Source: Sipunculus nudus
Lineage: Eukaryota > Annelida > Sipuncula > Golfingiida > Sipunculidae
Direction: 5' to 3'
DNA length: 64,000 nt
Assembly: GCA_026874595.1 (NCBI GenBank)
Contig: CM049317.1
Coordinates: 48,570,401 to 48,634,400, forward strand
Below, piece after piece: positions 23,401 to 36,000 of the stretch; position 1 is the stretch's first letter; the number at the start of each line of letters is the position of its first letter. The notes below the pieces were generated by a model. That model was not told the origin of the DNA and ran no database searches. It worked only from the letters and a program-made list of their open reading frames with translations. The position numbers were made by a program, and so were the translations under genes.

Positions 23401-26400
23401 TTGTCTATTTATAATGTCTTTTATTCGGAATGTGTTCCTGTCAGAAGTCGAATATAATCAAAATATGTAAATATTTATTCTTTCCTTAATACATTAAGTG
23501 CGTGTAAGAGATCAATATAAATGATTCATCATCCAGAAACCTTTGATCGACATTTTTCGTCCGTTAATTAAACTGAAGGAGTGGCCGCGTCGGGTGAATG
23601 GTTTCTCGTGACCGCGTTTATACTGCGGCTTCGCTGGTCTCTGGTGAGCAGTTCGTTCATGTTTGAGCAGACTTAATATGTTCTCACGACATGATATACA
23701 TACTTATAATAGTGAAAATAAAAACAGGAATATGGAAAATAAAGTAAGATGTTACACTTTAAACCTGTAATTATCAGTCATTTACACCTCTGGTTAGGCC
23801 AATAAATTGGAGAATGCTGATGGGTTAACCATACCCGGGGTTTATCACTATTGAGGGACGGTCGTACTTTAAGCCAAAATAATGCTCTAATTAACAATAA
23901 AATTACTTAATATTTTGTCAAACTTCAGTTAAGGAACACAACGATATAAGTGCATGAGGGTAATATAGTAATAATGGATAACACAGATATACTAGGCATT
24001 AACGTGTGCTGATTTGACGTATGTTGCATCGATCACAGAGCTTAATGATTTCCCAAAGTGACCCAAGAGAGGGTTTACTAACGAAAGTATAATTAACTAT
24101 TATTACTTAGTCTTTTTGTTTTAGTACGTGTAAAGTATAGACAGTCAGACAAGTGATACATGTACTCTTATTTTAACAATACGTCCTATCGGGATACGCT
24201 TCAGTGGGTACGTCCCGGCGGCTTACGTCCCAAAAATCTGCGTCTCACCGGCCTGTAGTCCTAAAGGGGGGGGGGGGGGGGGGAGTGCTCCTTTAGCCCT
24301 CCTCTGGACCCGCCTATGTATGTATGTATATTTAACTGATGGTGACACCAGATTTTTCATAAATTGAAAATTTACACAACATTTACATTGTTCTGGAACT
24401 TTATTAGTCTGAATGCATAAAATAGGGCATCGTTGAAGTTAATGAGTTCATCTTATAATATATTGAATAAATCACAACATGAACATATTATGGCGAGTAG
24501 ATTGTTAAATCAGTGTGCATTTAATAAAACATTGTTGAAGTAGATGAGTTTTTTTTATTTGGTAAACATTGAATAAAGCATTTATCACAAGTCCCTTCAT
24601 GGTCCATGGTCACTGGTTTTAAGTCTGTGCTAGCACACAGTGTTCTATGACTATAGAAGATATTTTAGCACTTATTAAAAAAAGTCAAATAATACTTTTT
24701 ATTGGGAGCAAATAGTAATAGCCCCCCTCCTTACGAGTACTCTTCATTTTTATTCCCCCCCCCCCCCCTTCCTCTCTCTCTCATTCTCTCTCTAACGACT
24801 CGTTAATTAACAGTTTTTAACAGTTTAGTGGATCGGCGCATATCCTCTTACCTTTTTTTAAGTTGTTGGTGACAAAGTACCTTTTTAACCTAATTTTTAA
24901 GGGGAAATATCATTTATAACTTTAAGTTTAGAGTTTAACATAAGTTTCCTCAGTAACCGTTCAGTTTAGAATTTTAGACTGAGAAAATATAGATATTTCA
25001 TGTTGCCTCATTAAGTCTGCATCAATGTTATGGTCCTAGGGTCAATCCTGGAATTTTAAATTTTGCTGCACCCCTTCATTATAAGGTTTGATGCCATTAT
25101 CTGTTAAAGTAATTCATAGGAATGATACTTCAAAACATTACCCCTTTGAAAAAGTGGCCAAAAGGCCTGAAATCAGCAATTTTATAATGTAACCACGGTA
25201 AAGATAAAAAATATAGGGTTACTGTCCATGCAGAGTTCACGCTTGGAAATTGTTATTTGGAGAAATTTGTACTGTTAAATTCAATCAGACCTGCCACACT
25301 ACCTAATTTTGATGTGCTGAATCCTCTGAAATTTAATTCGAAACTCAATTTCAAAATTTTAATCTTCAAATTTTAAAATTAAAAGTTTAAAATATAAAAA
25401 GGCATAAAATTTTATTCCTTAAATAATCCGCCACCAAAGTTAAAATAAACTTGAAAAAAAAAGACAACCAAACTTGAGATACCCTTCATCGGCTGGAACA
25501 ATTTGGAGGTGAAAATAATATTTATTTTAAAATAAAGTGTCCTTGCCGACCTGTATGCTGTAAGCTTTAATAAAGACGCGTACATCCCACATGTGGATAT
25601 TTAAATTTCAGCGCACTTTGTTTTAAGTTATAGAACCGAAATGTTATGACACTGTCATTGTTATGACATTTTCAAAGCCTATGACACACTATTTCATTGG
25701 AATCTGTCCATCAAATTTAATTTTAATTTTGTAATATTATGACTTGTTGTGACACACTTTGTTTGCAATATGACATTAAGACTTACCCGTGCCGTTTCAG
25801 CACAAAAGTTTCGCTATGCCGCCGGCTACAACGCACGAAGCTTTTGTATATAAACGTGTTGAGTTTTTTTTTAATTAAACAAGAGAAGAGTAGTTGCGCT
25901 ATAGTTTTGGCTATAAACGGGAAACATGATAAGCCTCATTGGATTCTGTTCAGCCATTTATGATTTAGAATGACCTCATCATTTGCTATGCAAAATGTTC
26001 TTAAAACTGTATATTTTCTTAAATTAAAAATTGAAGTTCCACTTAAAAGTTAAAACGTTCAATATAAACTGGATTTTAATCATATAAAGAAAAAAAAGGA
26101 ATTCCCCTTGTCATTTCAGTCGAATCTTCCCTACCAAAATTGTTGTGCTTCTGCTAAAAAATCTAATTAGTATTCAAAATATAAACGGGGGTTATCCGAT
26201 ATATACTTTATTCATTAAATAGTGAATTTTCAAATTGAAAACGAGACTTGGGACTGAAACAACAATTCTATTCGACCAAGCTGATCAAATTGATAATTAG
26301 GACTACTTTTGCCTGTTTACATCCAAAATAACATAAGGGTTTTAATATTATACGGCGTTTTTATAATTTTAAAACTTAAAAAATGAAATAGTTTCGCAGT

Positions 26401-29400
26401 AACTTTAAGTTGATTGCGCACACCTAAATTAAGTAAAGTGGGTGCTCTCATTGCATTTAACACTATACATTTTTCACATTTCATTTTCCAAGTTTGATTT
26501 ATGAACATTAGACCATTATTCTTTTAAATATCTGTATTAAGGTAAGTTTATAAAACTGCCGATTACAGGCCTTTTGAATACTTTTCCAAAGGGGTAATTT
26601 TTTAAATATTATCTCTATTAATTACTTTAACAAAAATATGGCATCAAACCTGATAATGACGGTGGGTGCAGCAAACTCGAAATTTAGGGCCCTTATGGAA
26701 ATGGCCCCAAGACTATTAGGATCACAAAGCCCCGTCCCCAAACGCCCCGGTCCGTCAGCGCCCAGCACGTAAGTGGCACATTCCGTTCTTCCAGGCTTCA
26801 GCCATAAGATCAGACCGGAAGATTTATCCCGGCTAAATGCTCAAATCCCAGTCCCGCCGAGGGTAAATTTTACGTCAGAATTATGAAATGTCACAAGCTT
26901 TACCTTAGCGATATTATGCTGGTCCCACGACAAAATATGCAATAACCCCTACATCGCCGCATATCTTTTAAATGCACGGATATGCTGGCTTGTACACTTG
27001 AGCCCGGAGACATGTAAGCGTTACACATGCGGCTGGCTTGGACAATAAGACAGCCGACTTTGAGTTGTAAGCCGAGTGTCGTGGTTCGACTCAGCTTGCA
27101 AAATGTTGGCTGGCTTAAACTGACCCGAAAGCTTATTTATTTGACGATGTTACAAAGTACCCGTTTTATTTGAACAAGTTATCTATATAATTAATACGGT
27201 GTTGGGTTTTTTCTAGACCACAATTTACCTGCTCACGTTCTGATTTGACTCTCCAAATTCGGCATACGTACCGGTGGTGCGCTCTTCGAGGACAAGTTTG
27301 TTTTATTTTGCGGGAAAATGCCCATTTAAGCTTAAACATTAATAATTTTAATATTTCCCCATTAGGTGCCCCTATTTATTTTGTGCTGCAAGGTCCTCCA
27401 CGCCTGCATGTGATGCTTTTCAGGAAGCGTCTCGGGGATTTTCACTGGCCTGTTAAGACCGTGGCCAGAGCGCATTTCCTACCCAAAAAGCATTTCCGTG
27501 CAATACGCGGTCACGCGGGTCCACTATAATCCCTATTGATCCCCCATAGCCATCGTAACGCCTCTAAATGAATTTTCGCTCTCAAAACGAAGGTTTTTAA
27601 TCCAAAGACCACATGCGAGTTTTTTTGTTGGTTTGGTCAACACTGGGCACTGAGTCTTGTGATGTGACCACCGTTTGACAATTTTTCATGGGTTACAGGT
27701 TTGATTATTTTTATACATTCAAAAATATCTTTCCATGATAACCATGGTTTCAAAAGTTCGGCCAAGTCATGTATTTAATGATTTTTTTTTCAAAAAGAAG
27801 CCCATAATCTTAATTATTATTCGGGTTGGGTTGGGGGGGGGGGGGGGTTCACAAAAATTTTTTTTTAAGATCCGTTGTCTGTAGGGACGGTGAAAAATAG
27901 CAACTTATAGGAAGTACATCTTTAAATTGATAACAAACTAGAATCTGTAGTCAGGGCGTACAGACCTCCATCAGAATCTCCTTTAATATCAGTCATGTGT
28001 TCACGTGTATGCGTTTCATGTATGAACAATGTCATGCTTCAGACCCTTCGCACAATCACCGTTTTATAGGTTTACAGGTGTTGATTTTTATACATTCAGA
28101 AGTATCTTTTCATGATAACCATGGTTTTAATAGTTAGGCCAATTTATGGGTTGTTTGAAAATAAGTTTTTTTTCTTTCAAAAGGAAGCCTGGGGGGATGG
28201 GGGGGGGGGGGGGGGTGGGGGTGGGGGTGGATTGCACACACGTCTAAGGGTCCTCAATCTCTTGGGGACTTTAAAATACCCCCCAGAATCTATTAATCAG
28301 TCGTTGGTTTATACGTGCACGTTTCATGTAAAACATTGTCATGGTTCAGAAACACGGGTTCACCAGGCGATTGACAGAACGACTGCATACTGATGGGCGG
28401 GACAAAGGAATACCCCTTATAATTATTCCTTTGTGGAATTGTGATTATGGCACTTAAGAAAATAATATATTATTGTGATTCGGATTTCCTCCAAAAATGT
28501 AATGGATTACGGATGCAGTTTTACTCTACCCTTCAGCAAAATCTGTTTATTACATTTTGCATAATTTGTTGAAAGACAATGCAACGAACCAAGGCTGAAG
28601 TGGTTTCTTTGCTAAATGCTTTCATCGAAATATATCAACCTGCTTTCTTTTTATCTGGGAGGGTTGTCAATTTTGCATCAGACCTGCTAATTCCATGATA
28701 ATTTACAGTACTTAAACCAAAATTAAATACTGTTGGAATATATTTTTTTTGGCCTATAATTTTCACATTGGCAGCTAAACATTTCGCGTACAAGAGACTT
28801 CAACGACATATGCATGTGTATATAAATAACGAATATGTCTGTTAAAATGCCTTAGACTATACCCTCAACTGACTACAAGGAATAAACATCGTGTTTTACG
28901 ATGTCGCTTGAGCTTCAACTGATACAAAGCATCTTTCATATAATTTCACGGTTAATGCTTCTACAATCGTTATATCTACAATGATTCCTAAGCAATGAAG
29001 CTGTCGGACCTATGTTGTTGATCGGAAAAAAAATTATCACTAAAAAAATTCGTACACCCTGTATAACACGTCTATAATGTGCCTCACGTCTCTTTCAAAA
29101 ATTTATTTTTTTGTGTGATTTCTGGAATAGAATTATTTTTCTTTCTATGTTGATATTTTGGGGAATGGTGTTCCTGGAGAATTCTAGCAGAAGTAATCTT
29201 TATATCATATAAGTGAAACACATGACAAAGTTCCTGCAAAAACCTTAGGATTAAAATATGCGTCGTTTAGTTTCTATCAATATCATTACAAAAATATGCA
29301 TCAGATAGAGCCGTGGATTTTACACGGAAGCAGCTAGTATATTTTACTTGTGACATATAGCATCCATAAAGTTTATCCTAGTGATTTCAAAAGCCAACAC

Positions 29401-29953
29401 TTTCATACTTAAACAATCACATCGTTTCCTTTCAGCGACAAGTAAAGAAAAAAACTTGAACATTTGTTTCGAGCATTGTTTTATTTTAAAAGATAAATCT
29501 TTTTGTATTAACGTTTTCTTAAGCCAAACTGAGCTGCATAAAATGGGTTATTTCGGCTAAATGATATATAAAAAGCACATATTTGAGGCATATGAATAAC
29601 CCATATATTAATTCTGTTCGTATATTTGACCAAGGGGCTCCATTGAAAACAATTATAAATACATGTTTATTGCATTCAAATACAGTGGATGATCCAGAGG
29701 GGTTCACCCGCGGCGCGCGCCCTCCCGTTGAACTTTAACATCTCTCATTTTATCTGTTTCTTTTTCGAGTTATTCTTTATTAATTTTCTTTTTTTACAGA
29801 TATCTTTGTTTTTCTCTAGAAATTAAATTATTAATTTATCCACAGTTTTATTTCATTCTTATTCATAAGTTGAGGATATTACTGAATAGCTCTGTGATAA
29901 AGATACCAACCAAATGAATGAGTCTTTCCGTTATTACACTCTGCTGGGATATA

Positions 29954-30009
<56 letters not shown>

Positions 30010-33000
30010 CATATATTGCTTAATACCCATCAATCGCTAACCCCAGTTTATTAGCGCCCCCCTGTTCTCAGATTTCTTGATCCGCCACTGTTTCAATTTA
30101 TTTTGTTCCCCTAATATAAAGTTTGGGTGATTACTGGCAAAAGGACCCATTGACATATCCCCTTAATTGATCAAGCTCATTCTAATGGAAAAAATGATGA
30201 AACCGAACGTTGGAATGATCCAGTCAAGCAAATGTGAGTAGGCGTAGGCTCTGTGTCAGTAATACTGAGATTTCGCGTCCCTCCAGCCAGTTCTTCAAGA
30301 ATACCTGCTTCACTGTACCGTCTCCCCCTTTCCATGAACACTTTTCCGAGTTTTTAAGCTCCCATTTTAACACTAAGGGAATATTGATCATAGTGCACAT
30401 CATATATCGTTGTATTTATAGCAATAAGGATATCCCCCATCCGTATTTAACATTCCACCTCGGCCCGCAACCATTAATGCATCACTCATGTCTAATTTGT
30501 CATATATATGTCTAACATATCCGGGGTTAATAGAGGATTTAAGAATATGGAGGGGCTCTTGAGGCAATTAAAAGCCCCTCAGGGAGGATGTGAGGTGGTA
30601 TCCAACCCCCATGGTGTAGAAAAATTCAGAAATCTAAGCTTAATTGTGCAATCAGTGATAGTGCAAGACGCAAAAATCAAGCATTATCTGTATAAGGCGC
30701 GTTTTGTTCCCGACTTATTTAGGTCTGAAAGAGTTAATGGCTGTAACAGCTAATAATTGCTTAACTAGACTTGTGTAATACACAACACGAACCATGACGG
30801 AAAACCAACTGTGTTGCATGGTTACCGTAAAGACGGTATACAAAATATTAGTGTGTTATTGACCGTGAGGTGGCAGCACCGATCGGCCTATATCTGTCAT
30901 AGGGACGTCCCCAGCGCACTCCACCTAACATGAATTTGGAAAATAAACCTGTTTCAGTGAACCTGATTGTATTTGTTTCTGTTTAACTGAATCGTTATTA
31001 AAAGGTTAAAACAGCGCACTTAGGACGAGGACCATTCAGTGTAATATGTGACATGTTAGATACTGCGATGAATTGAAAAGCTCAGTTTCGTAACCCATGG
31101 TACATAGGTTTATTATGTATTACCATATTGGTAATTATATAATGTCTTTCGTGTTTTGATTTGCAGGAGAAGAGAGTGCTACAACTGAAGCTGGAGGTTT
31201 ACCCGGGAAGGAAATATATCAGGGCCGATCATCTCAGGCCAGTCCACTGCCTTCACTAAGTCAAGACCAACCCGACACAATAAAAACACGCATGTTTGCT
31301 GGTCAGCTGGTGACTCCGGTATATCATGACACCATAGACACAGGGTTACATTCAGGAGAACAGTATATGAAACAGCATAAAATATATGAAGCACAATTAT
31401 TACAAAGTAATGACAATCGGGTTGAAAATGTAAACAGTTTAGACACAAGAGACGATCCGAGTAAAATACGTCTTAATGATAAAGCACAAATAAGTCAATG
31501 GAAAAGAAAAAGACGGTATCAAACTAATTCAAGAAAACGAGGGCGTAAATGGAACCGTAAGGAAAACTTAAAACAAAGAAGAAGAAGACGAATGCGGAGA
31601 AAAAGAAAGGCACGATCAAAGACTGGATCAAAGGCATGGAAAGGAAAAAGACGACGGGTACGACTGAGGAGAAAAGGAAAATTGAAGAAATGGCATGGTA
31701 GGAGGCGTCTAAGCAGTAGATGGGGAGACAAAAAGATGAAAAGGAGATGGAAAGAGAAGAGAAAACAGTGGGAGAAAATGAGGCGATGGAATGGTAAGTT
31801 CAAAGAGAGAAAGTGGAAGAGGGAGCAAAAGAGGAGGAGAGTGGGTAAAAGCAGCAAAAGGTTCGATAAAGGAAAGAGAAAACGATGGCTAAGAACTAGA
31901 AAGCGAAAAGGGATACGCAGAGGGAAGACTGCTCTGAAGGCTAGATCGAAAGCCTGGAAAAGAAAAAGACTACGGATGCGACTGAGAAGAAAAGGGAAAC
32001 TAAAGAAATCGAAAGGCAAGAGACGTCTCAGAGGTAGAAGGCGATTAAAGAAGATGAGAATGCGATGGAAGGGAAAAATGAAACAAAGAGGAGGGAAAAT
32101 TGGGCAAAGGAAAGGAAAGTTCAAAATGGGAAGGATAAAAAGAAAGAAAAAATGGAAAAAGATGGGAAAAAGAAGAATATTTGGCAGAGGGAAAAGAAAA
32201 CTGTGGCATAGAACAAGGAAACGTAAAGGTAAACAGATTGGAAAAACCCGGCTGAGGGCAAAGGCAAAAGGGTGGCAGGGGAAAAGACGACGGGCAAGAT
32301 TCAGGAGAAAAAGAAAATTAAGGAAACGTAAAGGAAAAGGAAGTTTGCGAAGTAGATGGCGAGTGCAGAAGATGAGAAGACGATGGAAGAGAAAGATCAA
32401 ACATAGAGGGAAACTGAGGCGAAGAAAAAGAAAGTTCAAATTGAGAAGGATGAGTAGAAAACAAAAATTGAAAAAGATGGGAAAAAGAAGAAGATTTGGT
32501 AGAGGGAAAAGAAAATTGTGGCTAATAACAGGGAAACGTAAAGGTAAACGGATTAGAAAAACCCGGCTGAGGGCAAAGACAAAAGGATGGAGGGGGAAAA
32601 GACGACGGGCAAGATTCAGGAGAAAAAGAAAATTGAGGAAACGTAAATTAAAAAGAAATTTGCAAGATAGAAGGCGAGTGCAGAAGATGAGAAGACGATG
32701 GAAGGGAAAGATTAAACAGAGAGGGAAACTGAGGAGAAGGAAAAGAAAGTACAAATTGAGAAGGATAAAAAGAAAGCAAAAGTTGAAAAAGCTGGGAAAA
32801 AGAAGAAGATTTGGTAGAGGGAAAAGAAAACTGCGGCTAAGAACAAGGAAACGTAAAGGTAAACAGATTGGAAAATCTCGGCTGAGGGCAAGAGCAAAAG
32901 GGTGGAGGGGGAAAAGACGACGGGCAAGATTCAGGAGGAAAAGAAAATTAAGGAAACGTAAAGGAAAAGGAACTTTGCGAAGTAGATGGCGATTGCAGAA

Positions 33001-36000
33001 GATGAGAAGACGATTGAAGGGGAAGACCAAACAGAGAGGGAAACTGAGGAGAAGAAATAGAAAGTTCAAACTGAGAAGAATGAGAAGAAAGCAAAAATTG
33101 AAAAAGATGGGAAAAAGAAGAAGATTTGGTAGAGGGAAAAGAAAATTGTGGCTTAGAACAAGGAAACGTAAAGGTAAACGGATTAGAAAAACACGGCTGA
33201 GGGCAAAGGCAAAAGGATGGAGGGGGAAAAGACGACGGGCAAGATTCAGGAGAAAAAGAAAATTGAGGAAACGTAAAGGTAAAAGAACTTTGCAAGGTAG
33301 AGGGCGAGTGCAGAAGATGAGAAGACGATGGAAAGGTAAGATGAAACAGAGAGGGAAACTGAGGAGAAGAAAAAGAAAGTACAAATTGAGAAGGATAAAA
33401 AGAAAGCAAAATTTGAAAAAGCTGGGGAAAAGCATAAGATTTAGTAGAGGGAAAAGAAAACAGTGGCTAAGAACAAGGAAACGTAAAGGTACACGGATTG
33501 GAAAAACCCGGCTGAGGGCAAGAGAAAAAGGGTGGAGGGGGAAAAGACGACGGGTAAGATTCAGGAGAAAAAGAAAATTGAGGAAACGTAAAGGAAAAAG
33601 AACTTTGCGAAGTAGATGGCGAGTGCAGAAGATGATGAGACGATGGAAGGGAAAGATGAAACAGAGAGGGAAACTGAGGAGAAGAAAGAGAAAGTACAAA
33701 CTGAGAAGGATAAAAAGAAAGCAAAAATTGAAAAAGCTGGGAAAAAGAAGAAGATTTGGTAGAGGGAAAGGAAAACTGTGGCTAAGAACAAGAAAACGTA
33801 AAGTTAAACGTAAGGGGAAAACACGGCTAAGGACCGGAGCAAAGGCGTGGAGAGGGAAAAGACGAAGGTCGAAATTAAGAAGAATAGGAAAATTGAGGAA
33901 ACGTAAAGGTAAAATAACTCTGCGTGGTAGATGGCGAGTAAAAATGAGAAGGCGATGGAAGGGAAAAACGAAACAGAGAGGAAAAATGAGGAGAGGGAAA
34001 GGAAAGTTCAAAAGTAGAAGATGGCATAAGCAGCATCCTATAAAAAGGCCATGGAGAAGGGCTAGGAAAGGCAGAATAAGAGGCAGCAAAGGCAAAAGAA
34101 AATCGTGGCTGAAAACAGGAAAACGTATAGGGAAACTTAAACATCTTAGAAGAACAGGAAAAGTCAAAGGTAAAATACGTCGTAGAGGTCGATGGCGAGT
34201 AAGGAAGACGAGAACGCTATGGAAGGGAAAGAATAAACGGAGAGGTAAAGGAAGGGATAGAATGAGAATGAGCAAAAGAAAAAGAAAACGGTGGTTACGA
34301 GGAAGAACACGTTTTGGTAAACGAAGAGGAAAGGCAAGGCTAAGGGCTAGATCTAGAATGAGCAAGGGGAAGAAATGGAGGAAACCATTCCGCGGAAAAC
34401 TGAGAAAAGGCAGATGGCGAATGAAGGGAAAGAGAAGGGGAAAATGGCGGAGATCAAAGTGGCTGCATCGAGACTTCAAACGTCTAAGAAGAACAGGAAA
34501 AGTAAGAAAAGGTAAAGGTAAAAGACGTCGTGAAGATAGATGGCGAGTAAAGAGGTCGAGAAGGCAATGGAAGGAAAAGAAGAGACGGAGACGTAAAGGA
34601 AAGTTCAAAATGAGAATAAGCAAAAGGAAAGGAAAACGGTGGTTACGAGAAAGAAAACGTTTTGACAAACGAAGAGGAAAGGCAAGACTAAGAACTAGAT
34701 CTAGGATGAGCAAGGGGAAGAAATGGTCGAAACAATTCCATGAAAAAATGAGAAAAGGCAGATGGCGAATGAAGGGAAAGAGAAAGGGAAAATGGCGGAG
34801 ATCAAAGTGGAGGCTACGAGACTACGAAAGTCTTAGAAGAACAGGAAAAGGAAGAAAAGGTAAAGGGAAAGGACGTCGTAGAGATAGATGGCGAGTAAAG
34901 AGGAAGAGAAAGCAATGGAAGGGAAAGAAGAGACGGAGAGGTAAAGGAAGATTCAGAATGAGAATGAGCAAAAGAAAAAGAAAACAGTGGTTACGAGGAA
35001 GAAAACGTTTTGGAAAACGAAGAGGAAAGGCAAGGTTAAGGGCTATATTAAGGATGAGAAAAGAGAAGAGAAGGAGAACACAGTTCCGTGGAAAACTGAA
35101 AAAAGGCAGATTGCGAATGAGGGACAAGAGAAGGGGAAAATGGCGGAGATCAAAGTGGAAGCTACGAGGCTACAAACGTCGTAGAAGAACAGGAAAAGTA
35201 AGAAAGGTTAAAGGTAAAGGACGTCGTAAAGATAGATGGCGAGTAAAGAGGAAGAGAAGGCTATGGAAGGGAAAGAAGAGACGGAGAGGTAAAGGAAGAT
35301 TCAGAATGAGCAAAAGAAACAGAAAACGGTGGTTACGAGGAAGAAAACGTTTTGGAAAACGAAGAGGAAAGGCAAGGTTTAGGGCTATATTAAGGATGAG
35401 AAAAGGGAAGAGAAGGAGAACACAGTTCCGTGGAAAACTGAAAAAAGGCAGATTGCGAATGAGGGACAAGAGAAGGGGAAAATGGCGGAGATCAGAGTGG
35501 AAGCTTCGAGGCTACGACAGTCTTAGAAGAACAGGAAAAGTAAGAAAAGGTAAAGGCAAAGGACGTAGTAGAGATAGATGGCGAGTAAAGAAGACGAAAA
35601 GGCAATGGAAGGGAAAGAAGAGACGGAGAGGTAAAGGAAGATTCAGAATGAGAATAAGCAAAAGAAAACGGTGGTTACGAGGTAGAAAACGTTATGGAAA
35701 ACGAAGAGGAAAGGCAAGACTAAGAACTCGATCTATGATGAGAAAGGAAAAAAGAAGGAGGACACGATTCCCTGGAAAACTGAGGAGAGGCAGATGGCGA
35801 ATGAAGGGAAAGAGAAGGGAAAAATGGCGGAGATCTAAGTGGCGGCTACGAGGCTACGACCGTCTTAGAAGAACAGGAAAAGTAAGAAAAGGTAAAGGTA
35901 AAGGACGTAGTAGAGATAGATGGCGAATAAAGAGAACGAGGAGGCTATGGAAGGGAAAGAAGAGACGGAGAGGTAAAGGAACGTTCAGAATGAGAATAAG

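Larger units (their letters stand above)
21413..24302. mobile_element. Segment bounded by inverted copies of one end sequence
   Basis: Near 21413 the sequence reads GCTAAAGG...GAGCAC...CCGGTGAGACGC...CCCGATAAGACGTACGTCCC. Near 24302, in reverse complement, it reads GGCTAAAGGAGCACTCC...GCCGGTGAGACGC...CCCGATAGGACGT. This is an inverted pair about 2.9 kb apart with the 78-bp array and the TTTC satellite between them. It may be one element with long terminal repeats or two inverted insertions of a small one. Confidence 0.4.
14426..31166 (+). other. Intron 1 of the giant EGF protein gene (16.7 kb)
   Basis: Between donor GTAAGTAC and acceptor TTTTGATTTGCAG. It is largely repeats (listed separately). 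The remaining stretches, including 24300-27690 and 28400-29680, are AT-rich with no exon that I can support. Short open frames there match nothing I recognise. Confidence 0.6.

Noticed and set aside
27030-27100. tRNA-like B box (GTGGTTCGACTC)
   Set aside because: No acceptor or D-arm pairing can be drawn around it.
31519-34713. 1,064-codon antisense open frame rich in Leu, Phe and Pro
   Set aside because: Shadow of the purine-rich sense exon: with few T on the sense strand, antisense stops are rare. The sense frame has matching splice phases and spans the whole 9.4 kb.
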